Source: a virus. From it: 44,370 bases of DNA. The stretch lies in IMG/VR virus record IMGVR_UViG_3300032223_001186, positions 1 to 44,370 of that record. One strand, written 5' to 3'. Below are positions 1 to 8,156 of this stretch, piece after piece. The position numbers and the translations under genes were made by a program. Every line of letters begins with the position of its first letter. Position 1 is the stretch's first letter. Under the pieces are notes generated by a model. The model did not search any database, was not told the DNA's origin, and was given only the letters and a program-made list of their open reading frames with translations.

Positions 1-123
1 AGCGCCGATGTGACGGCCCCGGCATGCAGGTGAAATACCAGATTCGGTTTCCACGAAAGCCCAGTGACTACCGCATCGCCAGATGTCGGCATCGTCCAGT
101 TGAGCGTTTGAGACAGCGGAGCT
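1..123. repeat. Left copy of the 123-bp terminal repeat (assembly overlap)
   Basis: These 123 bases are identical to 44248-44370. The repeat lies inside a single tail gene whose frame is open across the join, so I read it as the overlap left when a circular or circularly permuted genome was assembled, not as a physical end. Removing one copy gives a unit length of 44,247 bp. Confidence 0.95.
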
Positions 124-509
124 TCAGTGGACGTGAAGGCGATGAAATTGACCACATATCCGGTCGACGCTGTATTTGTAGTCCAATTAAGCGTGAATCC
201 GTCAGTCCCTATAGTCAGGGAAGCAATGGATTCGACGGCCCCGGAATTCGTTACAAAGTTGATCGGTTGATTTGCAAAATATCTTGCCGTGTTGGATATT
301 CCGACGCCATCCTGAATAGCCGCGCAGACGGAGTATCCGCCACCGAACGGTGACCAGAACCCCGCCATTTGCTTGACGCCGCCCTGCCATGTTGCCGAGG
401 AGGTGTTGCCCGCGCTGAAAAAGATGATGCATGAGGCCTGGAACCCTAGCCCGGTGACGCTTTGGCTGGTAACCGCGCTTGATTTCGTAAACGATCCTGA
501 GTAAGCCAT
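1..509 (-). CDS. Tail hub/fibre protein, N-terminal part (continues at 44370)
   Basis: This is the first part of the long tail protein that continues at the other end of the window. The ATG is at 509-507, directly after the tape measure stop at 510, and the frame runs off the edge without a stop. Joined through the terminal repeat with 40872-44247 it gives 1,295 codons (1,294 residues). The portion here starts MAYSGSFTKSSAVTSQSV and forms the first of three related N-terminal repeats. Each repeat has a pattern like vTGLsF.P.L near its start and a pattern like FtLNWTt...G.v..FiAf near its end. Only the N-terminal third of the first half of the protein is here; see the 40872-44370 entry for the hub and fibre domains. 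Confidence 0.9.
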   Translation of the reverse strand, partial: MAYSGSFTKSSAVTSQSVTGLGFQASCIIFFSAGNTSSATWQGGVKQMAGFWSPFGGGYSVCAAIQDGVGISNTARYFANQPINFVTNSGAVESIASLTIGTDGFTLNWTTNTASTGYVVNFIAFTSTEAPLSQTLNWTMPTSGDAVVTGLSWKPNLVFHLHAGAVTSA

Positions 510-2702
510 CTATCGCGCCGCCGGTGAGTATTTCGGATTCGTAGACTTCAGGTATGCCGGCAGTTGCCGCGCCACTTCGCGAACGAACTCACGCGGGTTC
601 GTCATGCCGTGAGCATGGAAGTTCATCGAACCGACCGAGTTGGAAGCTATCGCCGCCATCATCGGCAGCATCAGCCCCGCGCCGCCCGCCAGTTGGTGAT
701 TCGGTACGATCTTGCCAGCCTGATCGGGAATGAAGAGTTCCGGCCCGCGTTCGCCGACGATTGAAGGAACCCCGAGCGGAGGCCGTCCGCCGTCGGCAAA
801 CGGAAGAAACGCATTTACCATCATCACTGCCGCAAGTTCGGTAACGGCAGCCGTCAGAACAACGTTTGATGTCGTCAGAACAGCGTTTGAGGTGCTCACG
901 ACTACTTGCCCAGCCGTATTCGCCAAAACTGCTGCTGTATTGCTGATCTGTGCCGCCGCTGCGCTTCCAAAAACAAACTTCAAAAGTGTATTTGCCAGCG
1001 TGTCCAGTCCGAGAGCCGTGATAAGCCTTTGAATAGACTCGGTAAAGATGCGCCCCAGCATTTGCTGCCCAATTCCTTGTAGGGCCTGACGAATGTCTTT
1101 GCCTACTTCTTTACCTGCGTTGCCGCTTGTAATTCCATGAGCCAACGCTCCTCCGAGTTGACTTGGAACCTGCTTTCCGATTTCCCGAAGATCATGTAGC
1201 AACGGAGCAATGCCCGCCGCCCTCTGCCGCATCCGGTCCATCTGAGCCTGAAGTGCGTCGAGAGCCTGAAGTTCCTGAGAAACGCTTTGACCCTGTTCTT
1301 CCTTTAGCGCGATCTGCTGTAACAAAATGTCTTCGCGCAGTTTAAGTTGGGTGCCGAGCGGAACGTTGACCGCTTGCGCCATCTGAAAGATACGCTGAGA
1401 CTCTGCGATGTCTTTTTCTCGCGCCGTCGTTGTTTTGACTCCAGACTTTGCCAAAGACATTTCGATGTTCAGATCAGCCGGAAGCCGTGATCCGAGAGGC
1501 GCGTCAATCTTCGCCTCTTTGATGTTCTGTCCGTTGCGCTCCCGTTTTTCGTCCAGATTGATTTTTGTCCAGCGTTGCTGCTGGGCTTCCATCGCATCGT
1601 TATAGGATTTGATCTCGGTGAGTTCTTTGTTGCGCGCCGCTTGAACTGCTTTCAGTTCTTCTTCAAACTGCTTCTGTCGCCATTCCCGAATTGCAAAGTC
1701 AGACTCGGCCCGTCGAGCTGCTTTGGACTGTGCCTTTTCCTCCTCTGCGTCAATCTTGTCAGATTGCGTTTGAATCGAAGCCGTCGAAAGATCGCCTTGC
1801 TGTTCCTCAATTTTCCGCAGTTCGTTTTGCACCACAACAAGATCACGTGCCTGAGTTGAGATATCAATCTTTGCGCCCTTGGTGAACCGCTCGCCAAGAG
1901 TATCCAGTCCAGGGATGAAGTTCCCGGCGACAGCCATAGCACCGGCTCCAGCCGCACCGGCTTCAGCAGTCCGCGACATCTCATCAAGGATCAGTTTCTT
2001 TTTTGCTTCAAAAAAACGTTTTTGTCCTTCAAGTTGTGCTGCCTGATCTGCCTTTCCTGCTGTTTCACCAGCCGCCCCAGCGAATCGAACATCAGCCATC
2101 TTCGCTAGTTCTTCGCGCAGTTTGGATATCTTTTTGCCAAACTCTTCGGCACCTTCGGCGGCGCGTTTCTCTGCTGAGATTACAGGGTCCCATGCCTGCG
2201 CCAGTTCCCCAACTTTTTCAACACCCCTGCCAACGGCTTCCGCCACCGCCACAGCGCCGACAGCAGGGAAGATCGCCATAGCAGCGCTACCGGCTCCAAT
2301 GTTCGCCAGAAACCGTTCTGCTGCGCGGATAGACGATCCGCCTTCAGCTACACGCAACGCCCCAGACAACGCCTGAAGTTCTGTAACCGAAGAATGAGCC
2401 GCGGTGCCGACGTTTCGCGCCCCCTGCGCGACGCCGCCCAGGCTTGTTGTCATTGCCTGGTTTCGCTGAATCGCCAGTGAGAGCGCCGCGTTTTCACGAG
2501 ACTGTGCCGCAATCAGCCGATCAATCGCAGCCGAAAATGAATCCGTTGCCGATGATGACTGGCTCATCGAAACGGTCATCGAAGAAGCGATCTTGGCTCC
2601 CGCCGATTGTGCAGCCTTTTCCGCCGACTTGAAGTCTACTTCCAGCCGCGACCAGTCGCCTGAAACCTCAATCTTTACCGCGCCGAGAACGTTGTCAGCC
2701 AT
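510..2702 (-). CDS. Tail tape measure protein
   Basis: A 730-residue protein in the usual tape measure position, directly after the frameshifted tail chaperone pair and before the tail hub. It is alanine-rich and mostly helical. A hydrophobic segment lies near residues 140-160 (AMAIFPAVGAVAVAEAVG), a long charged coiled-coil stretch follows, and a second hydrophobic region lies near residues 590-650. The C-terminus has the motif GERGPELFIPDQAGKIVP, which is typical of tape measure proteins of long-tailed phages. In this family the protein fills the tail tube during assembly and sets tail length; at the usual rule of about 0.15 nm per residue, 730 residues suggest a tail of roughly 110 nm. It starts 3 nt after the chaperone stop, so the two are probably translated together. 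Confidence 0.93.
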   Translation of the reverse strand: MADNVLGAVKIEVSGDWSRLEVDFKSAEKAAQSAGAKIASSMTVSMSQSSSATDSFSAAIDRLIAAQSRENAALSLAIQRNQAMTTSLGGVAQGARNVGTAAHSSVTELQALSGALRVAEGGSSIRAAERFLANIGAGSAAMAIFPAVGAVAVAEAVGRGVEKVGELAQAWDPVISAEKRAAEGAEEFGKKISKLREELAKMADVRFAGAAGETAGKADQAAQLEGQKRFFEAKKKLILDEMSRTAEAGAAGAGAMAVAGNFIPGLDTLGERFTKGAKIDISTQARDLVVVQNELRKIEEQQGDLSTASIQTQSDKIDAEEEKAQSKAARRAESDFAIREWRQKQFEEELKAVQAARNKELTEIKSYNDAMEAQQQRWTKINLDEKRERNGQNIKEAKIDAPLGSRLPADLNIEMSLAKSGVKTTTAREKDIAESQRIFQMAQAVNVPLGTQLKLREDILLQQIALKEEQGQSVSQELQALDALQAQMDRMRQRAAGIAPLLHDLREIGKQVPSQLGGALAHGITSGNAGKEVGKDIRQALQGIGQQMLGRIFTESIQRLITALGLDTLANTLLKFVFGSAAAAQISNTAAVLANTAGQVVVSTSNAVLTTSNVVLTAAVTELAAVMMVNAFLPFADGGRPPLGVPSIVGERGPELFIPDQAGKIVPNHQLAGGAGLMLPMMAAIASNSVGSMNFHAHGMTNPREFVREVARQLPAYLKSTNPKYSPAAR

Positions 2703-2704
2703 CG

Positions 2705-3405
2705 TCAGTTCACCGCATTCTTTCGTGTCGCCCAGTCCGGCAGATCATCCGTAGCGCCCGCCAGTTGCTTATCAGGCCGCGAAGCCATCCACTTGTCAGC
2801 CAGTGTTTTAGATTTTCGTTCTGCGCGGTTTCCCTTACCCAGAAGGTCTTCCGGCGTCCACGGTGTACCCTCGCTATCGAAGTGCGCGTTGTAGAGTGTC
2901 GCCTGAATCGAGGCATGCAGGTAGTTCTGCCGTTCAATTCCATCCAGCCACACCTGACGCAGTTCCGCGAACTCCCTGGGAGTTAGGCTCCACAGGACGT
3001 CTTCGGATAACCCGAGCCCGTCCCGTGAAGTCCCGAACGCCCAGAGCTTCAGCCAATCGTCTTCGCTGTATCCGGCGTGCTGGCTGCTTCCGGAATCGGC
3101 TGCGCGGAGAAGTCCGCTTCCGGGTACGCTTTTTTTAAGGCTTCGACAACGGCACCAGATACCGCCAGTTCGTCATCCTGCGACATCAGCCCTGCCAGTT
3201 CCAGATCGCTCCCGAACTGCGGAACCCATGCCGTAGTCACCGGATTAACGGAACCGCACGCTGCGGCCGCCAATTCGATACTGTTGGCTGTCGCCACATT
3301 CTTGCCCCACTTGCCCAGCAGGTAGTGTGTGGCGTAGCAGACGCGCAGTGTGAGGACCACCCCACACTGCAGCGTCACTTTGGTGTCTTCAATCGGTCGC
3401 CGCAT
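2705..3405 (-). CDS. Tail assembly chaperone, long form made by -1 frameshift (lambda GT-like)
   Basis: This is the extended product formed if ribosomes slip -1 at 3136-3130. The first 92 codons are shared with the short chaperone (3049-3405). After the slip the frame runs open from 3130 to the stop at 2705 and adds 141 residues, 233 in total. The downstream frame has no good start of its own; the only nearby one is a GTG at 2953, inside the conserved-looking segment LTPREFAELRQVWLDGIERQ, which argues that it is expressed as an extension. Two overlapping chaperone frames between tail tube and tape measure, linked by -1 frameshifting, are the rule in long-tailed phages (lambda G and GT). The extension is expected to bind the tape measure while the common part recruits tail tube subunits. 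Frame continuity was checked codon by codon. Confidence 0.88.
3049..3405 (-). CDS. Tail assembly chaperone, short form (lambda G-like)
   Basis: A 118-residue protein whose ATG overlaps the tail tube stop by one base (TAATG). Position and size match the short tail assembly chaperone that lies between tail tube and tape measure in siphoviruses. The reading frame passes through codons TTA AAA AAA GCG at residues 91-94 and stops 25 codons later, exactly the layout expected when the longer form is made by slippage there. The sequence is alanine-rich and acidic near the C-terminus and has no catalytic motif. In the family the protein is a chaperone of tail assembly and is not found in the finished virion. 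Confidence 0.85.
   Translation of the reverse strand: MRRPIEDTKVTLQCGVVLTLRVCYATHYLLGKWGKNVATANSIELAAAACGSVNPVTTAWVPQFGSDLELAGLMSQDDELAVSGAVVEALKKAYPEADFSAQPIPEAASTPDTAKTIG
3130..3136 (-). other. Slippery heptamer A AAA AAA for -1 ribosomal frameshift
   Basis: On the minus strand the zero-frame codons are TTA AAA AAA GCG, so the heptamer fits the X XXY YYZ rule in phase. Slipping one base back leads into a frame that stays open for 141 codons to 2705. The site stands near the end of the short chaperone gene, as in lambda G/GT. Confidence 0.88.
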
Positions 3406-3875
3406 TACTGGAGCACCGGCGCGCCGTTGTTGCTGAGTTCGATCTCGGCCGTGAACACGTCGCCCACTTTGCCGGTCTCGTTAAAGCCGGTCACGTATGC
3501 GGCAAAGTAGTCAACCGAGTTGGGAGTCGCCGTGGGATAGATCGCTTTCCAGTTCACAAGCGTCTGATTGACCAACAGATACCGAAGTCCGCGAACCAAC
3601 CCAGAAATGGAGTTTTCGTGAGTCGCTTCCTGCGGTTGGAAGAAGATCTTAAACTTGATCGTTCCCATATCCAATAGGGTGGAAATCCGACGCCGCCAGA
3701 GGTCACCAGCGTTGGTCACATCAACGGTATCGGCTTTGAGAGGCATCGTGAAGTCAGCCACGTTGCAGATGGTCGTGAAGGTTTCCGGAGACGAACCGTT
3801 ACCGGCCTGAAGCTGGAACCCGGTGAATGAAAGACCGGCGCCTACGCCGGAAGTTTGAGAAGCTGGTGCAGCCAT
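3405..3875 (-). CDS. Major tail tube protein
   Basis: A 156-residue protein starting MAAPASQTSGVGAGLSF, rich in beta-prone sequence. It lies between a DUF3168-type tail terminator and the tail chaperones, which is the invariant place of the tail tube gene in siphoviruses. It carries patterns common in this family, such as an early GFQLQAGNGSSPETFTTI segment and a C-terminal VGDVFTAEIELSNNGAP. Many copies should stack as hexameric rings to form the tube. The upstream sequence has a GGAG ribosome-binding site about 11 nt before the ATG, and the stop overlaps the start of the chaperone gene, so the two are coupled. The family assignment rests on position and overall character rather than a unique motif. 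Confidence 0.82.
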   Translation of the reverse strand: MAAPASQTSGVGAGLSFTGFQLQAGNGSSPETFTTICNVADFTMPLKADTVDVTNAGDLWRRRISTLLDMGTIKFKIFFQPQEATHENSISGLVRGLRYLLVNQTLVNWKAIYPTATPNSVDYFAAYVTGFNETGKVGDVFTAEIELSNNGAPVLQ

Positions 3876-3890
3876 GTCTGTGTTTCTCCT

Positions 3891-4310
3891 TTAAGTCGCA
3901 AACTCGTTTGAAAAGATCCTGATATCAATCAGGCGCATATACGTCATTGGGTCAGTCTGAGCGATTCCCATATCCCGGTCGCCCACCACATAGTTCGGAT
4001 TTGCAATTGCGCCCGTCCCCGGCCCGTCGAACGTGGCGAAAAACGCTATCAGCGTGTCGCCCACCAGCGAAGCGTTTTCGCTGTCATTGCCGGTTCCGTA
4101 GATCCTGAACTGAATCCTGCTGAAACTCGTCGGCATCTGGCCAGACGACACATAATCGTGCGGATTCGCCACCGCCTCCATCACCACAGCCGGAAACGCC
4201 ACGCCCTGCGGAAGACGCTGATCGAACATCCGGAATGGTGAAGTACCAAGCAACGCCGTCAAAGGCGCATAAACGCTGGCAGCGGCCCAAATGCGTGCTT
4301 TCAGTGTCAT
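3891..4310 (-). CDS. Tail completion/terminator protein (DUF3168-like)
   Basis: A 139-residue protein that begins MTLKARIWAAASVYAPLTAL and carries the segment RLPQGVAFPAVVMEAV. An early helix followed by 'qg.afPavv' and a later 'IDIRIFSNE' strand is the usual pattern of DUF3168 tail terminator proteins. In this family a hexameric ring caps the tail tube at its head-proximal end and joins it to the neck. Its ATG overlaps the preceding stop (ATGA) and it is followed by the tail tube gene after a 15-nt gap containing that gene's ribosome-binding site. Confidence 0.8.
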   Translation of the reverse strand: MTLKARIWAAASVYAPLTALLGTSPFRMFDQRLPQGVAFPAVVMEAVANPHDYVSSGQMPTSFSRIQFRIYGTGNDSENASLVGDTLIAFFATFDGPGTGAIANPNYVVGDRDMGIAQTDPMTYMRLIDIRIFSNEFAT

Positions 4311-4723
4311 GGTCTGGATACCACCACTTTCTGAAGCCGCAACCGCGTCTGAGTACGCTGGCTGTCCGATTCCGCTCCGAGCAAATCGTACCGCGTGCCG
4401 TCAACATCAACCTGCCATCCGAGCGGAGTTGCCGCATTGCCCGCGAATGAGTAATAGCGATCCAGCAGCACGTGCCGGAACCATTCCGACAGTACGTTCG
4501 GGTCGGTTTTCACTTCGGTTGCCATGAGTCGTCCAGTAGACTCCGGTGCGTCCATGCAGGGTATGTTCGTCATGCTCGATACTGCCGTGTACGTGCCGAG
4601 ATAGTTGCCGGTCGGACCTTGCGTCTTCACCGGCTGGTAGAAGGTCGCCAGAGAGGAGAACAGTCCTGTCAGTCGCGCCGTGGGCATCACCTGAGCGATG
4701 GCGTTCTGAAATCCCTGGGTCAT
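4307..4723 (-). CDS. Head closure / head-tail joining protein
   Basis: A 138-residue protein starting MTQGFQNAIAQVMPTAR. The frame is open 20 codons further upstream, but the ATG at 4723 overlaps the stop of the connector gene (TGATG) and is the natural coupled start. It lies between a gp6-like connector and a DUF3168-type terminator, where head closure (stopper) proteins are encoded. The sequence has a beta-rich centre and a final segment TRLRLQKVVVSRP. The function is assigned mainly from gene order; no catalytic motif is expected. It would form a ring under the connector and hold the packaged DNA until the tail binds. Confidence 0.65.
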   Translation of the reverse strand: MTQGFQNAIAQVMPTARLTGLFSSLATFYQPVKTQGPTGNYLGTYTAVSSMTNIPCMDAPESTGRLMATEVKTDPNVLSEWFRHVLLDRYYSFAGNAATPLGWQVDVDGTRYDLLGAESDSQRTQTRLRLQKVVVSRP

Positions 4724-5175
4724 CAGAATCCCTGCCCTTGCTGCCGCTGGATCTGGTTCCAGTAGCGGTCTCGCAGACTCCATCCGTTGTTCACCTGCTC
4801 AATAATCATGAAGGCCCCGGAATCGTCGTCGGTTTCCCGGTAGCTCTTGGCCTGTTCGCGCAACATCTTGGCCGCATTCTGCGGTGCCATCTCAACGTCT
4901 AGGATGCGGGTGAACATCGCCAACTTCGAAGCGTTCGAAGCCATCGCATCCAGCAGCAGCGCTGCCACCCTGAGATACGAAAGCGGAGTAGCCGGCAGAT
5001 TGCGGCCCGCAGGAGGCGTGAAGAACATGCCACTCTGAAATTGACTTTGCTGAATCGTATAAGCCGCCGTGATTTCTGTGTCTTCAAAGACTGGATTTAA
5101 AGAGTCGGTATCCGAAATGAGCAGCCGAATGTAGCTTATTGCCGGATATGCTGCGAAGTCATAGGAGAACGACAT
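4723..5175 (-). CDS. Head-tail connector (adaptor) protein, gp6-like
   Basis: A 150-residue protein with the N-terminal signature ISYIRLLISDTDSLNPVF followed by FEDTEITAAYTI. The pattern 'iRllisDtd...pvf.D.eI' is characteristic of head-tail connector proteins that dock under the portal. The rest is helical, including a 'LRVAALLLDAMASNASKLAM' helix common to this family. It starts immediately after the stop of the secreted protein gene (5176) and is coupled to the head closure gene downstream. It should form a 12- or 13-subunit ring that extends the portal channel. Confidence 0.8.
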   Translation of the reverse strand: MSFSYDFAAYPAISYIRLLISDTDSLNPVFEDTEITAAYTIQQSQFQSGMFFTPPAGRNLPATPLSYLRVAALLLDAMASNASKLAMFTRILDVEMAPQNAAKMLREQAKSYRETDDDSGAFMIIEQVNNGWSLRDRYWNQIQRQQGQGF

Positions 5176-5610
5176 TCACCGGCCCTGCCTTTCGTTTCTG
5201 ATAGATATCGTCGTATACAATGCGGTTGCTCCAATGTTCAGGATGATGTTTTCCCGGTCCCAGACAGAACCGTGCGGTAGCTTGTGCGTCAGTTCTTCAC
5301 CGACCAGAAGCCATGACAAAGTCGCAACCTTAAGCCCTGTGAACCGTGCCTGATTGACACCGCACCCATCAGAAGATTGGAGTACCGGATTCAATTCACA
5401 TGCGCCTCTGGCGATACCGCGCTGAGTTGTTATTGCATCCTCGATGGTGGCAGCAGACGCCATTACAGCAGTCACCCGACGCCACCGAACCGATTTCGGC
5501 ACCTGATCGTGTTTGGCCCGCAGTTCGTGAACCACTCTCGATACGTCAAAAGAGATCGATGCCGCATGAAGCGACACTGTCAACGCCAGCGATGTGAGTA
5601 ACCGTCTCAT
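5176..5610 (-). CDS. Small exported or membrane protein of unknown function
   Basis: A 144-residue protein starting MRRLLTSLALTVSLHAAS, which reads as a signal peptide: two arginines, a short hydrophobic stretch and an A-x-A-like site near residue 17. The start at 5610 overlaps the stop of the fibre-like gene (TGATG), so the longer open frame to 5682 is not needed. A second hydrophobic segment lies at the C-terminus (IILNIGATALYTTISI). Two cysteines (ACELNPVL and DGCGV) could form a disulphide after export. I do not recognise the family. An exported protein among neck genes is unusual; it could act on the host envelope, for example in superinfection exclusion, or be a virion component. The function is open. 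Confidence 0.7.
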   Translation of the reverse strand: MRRLLTSLALTVSLHAASISFDVSRVVHELRAKHDQVPKSVRWRRVTAVMASAATIEDAITTQRGIARGACELNPVLQSSDGCGVNQARFTGLKVATLSWLLVGEELTHKLPHGSVWDRENIILNIGATALYTTISIRNERQGR

Positions 5611-6701
5611 CAGAATGAACTCAGCGACGCCCGTTTCCATGTGTTGGTTGCGGTGCAGACATAGATAAAATCGGCATCCCACTCAATCTGTCCCGCCGTC
5701 CCTGTTGCGCTGGAACTTGCTGGCGTTGTCAATGGAGACTGGATGCCGCCGCCGAAATATGCAGGGTCCGCGACGGCATAAACAGCCCATCGAGTAGTGC
5801 CGATTCCGAGAGAGTTGACCAGTAATCCGTAGTTGGTTCCTACCGATCCAACGCCGCTTCCACTGCCCACAAGAAAAGAAGCGTGAGCCGTTACTGTCCC
5901 GCCAGCGTTAACCGTCAGTTCTGAACGGATTCCCGCTGAATCCGTAACGGTTTGATTGGTGACGGAGACTAAACCGGCCACAACTGAGCTTTTAGACACA
6001 ATCCCAGATCCAGCCAGTCCCAATGCAGACCTGACTCCAATAATTCCGCCACCATTTCCAGTGGTTGTCATGTTTTGAATGTTACCAGGTTGAACGCCTA
6101 CATTCGCACGAACTGCAATGTTCTGGACTGAGGACGCTGCTGTTGGGTTGGCTATCACCCCGGCATGAACAGCCCTTGTTTGCGTTGTTCCATCACTAGT
6201 TGTCCCGACATACAGCATGTCACCTGTCTGTCTCACTGCACTTGCTACTGATTGCCCAATCAGGTTGCCGCCTGTTGTGGCAGTTGCGCCCGTAAGCGAC
6301 AGTGTTTTTAATGTATCGTCGAAGGTAAACGTGGAATCTGCGCCAAACACGCCGTTGTTATTAAACTGAACCTGAGTGTCAAACCCAGCAGGGGATTCCG
6401 GTGGGAACACACCCCCTGAAACATTCGCCACCGTATACGGCCCCCCGCTGGCTGGAACGTTCCATTGAGATGTCACCGGGTAATCGGCGCCTGACTGATT
6501 GTAGACCACGTCATAGAGACCAGGCAGCAGACACAAATCAATCCCATCGGAGATGTTGACCAGTTGCCGAGCATTCAGCACTGTCGCCCCAGATACCGTT
6601 GTTGCGTACAACAGCGTATAGGTGATACTTCCAGTCCACGGCGTGCCGTCAGGATTCAGGAAGTCGTCGAGGATGTTGATGTATCCGGTTGAGCAACTCA
6701 T
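5610..6701 (-). CDS. Fibre-like or head-decoration structural protein
   Basis: A 363-residue protein rich in Gly, Ser, Thr, Ala and Val with many short beta-prone repeats, such as FDTQVQFNNNGVFGADST and GTAGQIEWDADFIYVCT. The 'vQfNnnG.fGads.ftfd' and C-terminal 'Gq.e.D.dfiYvCtatnTWKRa' patterns are common in phage tail fibres and other trimeric appendage proteins. Its position, directly after the major capsid gene and a transcription terminator and before the neck genes, is unusual for a tail fibre, so a head fibre or neck appendage is also possible. The start ATG follows an AGGGT ribosome-binding site. The stop overlaps the start of the exported protein gene. Confidence 0.7.
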   Translation of the reverse strand: MSCSTGYINILDDFLNPDGTPWTGSITYTLLYATTVSGATVLNARQLVNISDGIDLCLLPGLYDVVYNQSGADYPVTSQWNVPASGGPYTVANVSGGVFPPESPAGFDTQVQFNNNGVFGADSTFTFDDTLKTLSLTGATATTGGNLIGQSVASAVRQTGDMLYVGTTSDGTTQTRAVHAGVIANPTAASSVQNIAVRANVGVQPGNIQNMTTTGNGGGIIGVRSALGLAGSGIVSKSSVVAGLVSVTNQTVTDSAGIRSELTVNAGGTVTAHASFLVGSGSGVGSVGTNYGLLVNSLGIGTTRWAVYAVADPAYFGGGIQSPLTTPASSSATGTAGQIEWDADFIYVCTATNTWKRASLSSF

Positions 6702-6719
6702 CGTTTACCCTTTACTGAA

Positions 6720-6764
6720 ACAGAAACGCCGCGTTGACCCCTCCCCCGAGTTGTCACCGCGGCG
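6720..6764 (-). terminator. Rho-independent terminator after the major capsid gene
   Basis: On the minus strand a 7-bp stem CGCCGCG/CGCGGCG (6764-6758 with 6733-6727), extended by GAC/GTC pairs, is followed by TTTCTGTTTC. It lies in the 88-nt gap downstream of the capsid gene. Partial termination here would raise capsid mRNA above that of the neck and tail genes. Confidence 0.75.
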
Positions 6765-6789
6765 TGCCCTGCAATGCAACGTTTTATCC

Positions 6790-8154
6790 TTAGACGCCCT
6801 GCCCGGTGGATGCGACAGTCGAACGACCATCGATCTGCGTGCCGCCCATTACCGTGACGATCTTCATGTCCTGGTCCATCGTGAGGAAGTCGCCAAGCAT
6901 CGGATCGACGCCGCCGCCCATCCGCTGCGTGTTCGGAACCTTTGTAAAGATCTGCGGAGTTTCGAAGCCCTGCAGGAATCCGAATTCCGAGTTTGGCCGA
7001 TTCTGGCTGGCCGGATCGACCGTGATACCCCACATGGTGTCCTGAACACCAGCAGTGGTGCAGACGATGGGAATGTACGGATCGATCACCACGTCCATGT
7101 TCTCCATGAGCCAGTTCTTGGCCTGGAGGAACTGAGATGGGAAGCCCTGAACGTTTGCCGTGCCGCCTTCAACGGAAAGTTGAATGCTGCCGGCCGCCAT
7201 CAGGTTCTTCGCTACCGCAGTGAGGCGAGGCCCGCACCACAGACGCAGACGCCCCTGGATGGTGATCGGGTCTCCGCCCGAATCGCGCTGCAGTGCCAGA
7301 ACTTTGAGAGCATCCATGATTCCCTGAGCCGAGAGAGGCGGATTGTTCGAAGATGCGCCGTAAGTGGTGGTCACCAGATTGCGATATGACGCCGAGTACA
7401 GGCTGGTATTGAGCCCGGTCGACGCCGTATACAGAGTGGTGATGGTCTTGGAGATTCCGCGGTTGCCGGCAATCGCGAGACGCTGCGCCAAATCCTTGAA
7501 GATACCGAGATCGTCGTTCACGAACGCGCGCCAGTTCACCGAAGTCATGGCCTGGTAGAGCTTCGGCTGATACTGGATCGGCGCCGTGTTGGTGGAAGGC
7601 GAGTTCTGCGGAGACGGCCCGATGAGAGCGCGCTGCGGAGGCGGTCCGGCCGCATCCATCGCGGTCAGCGGAGTGACCACACCGTCCAGCAGGTAGCGGG
7701 AAACGAGGCGGAAGTCGCGGAGCGTGTGAACCTTCACCAGGTCCTTATTGACAACCGGCCACTCGCTGTAGAAACCGTAGTACATGCGATCCAGCACGTC
7801 CACGTAAAGCGCCTGGTAATCGGTGACGCTCATGGTTTCGCGCAATCCGAGCATGCGGTTGCCGCCGCGCGGATCAGCGTACAGACCGGGATACCGTTCG
7901 GCCAGATGCATGACGGCGACCTCTTCGGTCGGAGCCATCGCCTGCTTCACGAACCAGGGATCAATGCGGCCCGCGAGAGCGTCGGCATACAGCCGGGTCG
8001 CTTCCTTGACGCGCCGCTGATGGATGGCGTTCTTGTTGCGCCGGATCTGAGAAAAGCCGCTAAGTTCGGAGTGAGAAGTGATCCCACCTTCCGGCCCCAT
8101 GAGACGGCCATGATCGTCAATCTGGCCGTAGTTTCCAATGTTTTCGAGATTCAT
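6790..8154 (-). CDS. Major capsid protein (HK97 fold)
   Basis: A 454-residue protein that follows protease-scaffold and decoration genes, the standard order for HK97-fold capsids. It has no obvious N-terminal delta domain of its own. The centre contains the segment YQAMTSVNWRAFVNDDLGIF followed by a helical run and DSGGDPITIQGRLRLWCGP, which resembles Mu gpT-like and related major head subunits. The C-terminal part has MFW-like beta segments (WGITVDPASQNRPNSEFGF) and ends in a short loop. A good ribosome-binding site (GGGAG, 7 nt before ATG) and the terminator just downstream suit a highly expressed gene. The assignment rests on size, order and general resemblance. Confidence 0.88.
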   Translation of the reverse strand: MNLENIGNYGQIDDHGRLMGPEGGITSHSELSGFSQIRRNKNAIHQRRVKEATRLYADALAGRIDPWFVKQAMAPTEEVAVMHLAERYPGLYADPRGGNRMLGLRETMSVTDYQALYVDVLDRMYYGFYSEWPVVNKDLVKVHTLRDFRLVSRYLLDGVVTPLTAMDAAGPPPQRALIGPSPQNSPSTNTAPIQYQPKLYQAMTSVNWRAFVNDDLGIFKDLAQRLAIAGNRGISKTITTLYTASTGLNTSLYSASYRNLVTTTYGASSNNPPLSAQGIMDALKVLALQRDSGGDPITIQGRLRLWCGPRLTAVAKNLMAAGSIQLSVEGGTANVQGFPSQFLQAKNWLMENMDVVIDPYIPIVCTTAGVQDTMWGITVDPASQNRPNSEFGFLQGFETPQIFTKVPNTQRMGGGVDPMLGDFLTMDQDMKIVTVMGGTQIDGRSTVASTGQGV

Positions 8155-8156
8155 AT

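Noticed and set aside
1-123. Physical direct terminal repeat (T7-like ends)
   Set aside because: The repeat lies in the middle of a tail gene, is about the size of an assembler overlap, and no special end structure is seen.
6622-7389. Plus-strand open frame of 255 codons opposite the major capsid gene
   Set aside because: It lies fully antisense to the well-supported capsid and fibre-like genes, has no ribosome-binding site or recognisable domain, and is explained by the codon structure of the true strand.
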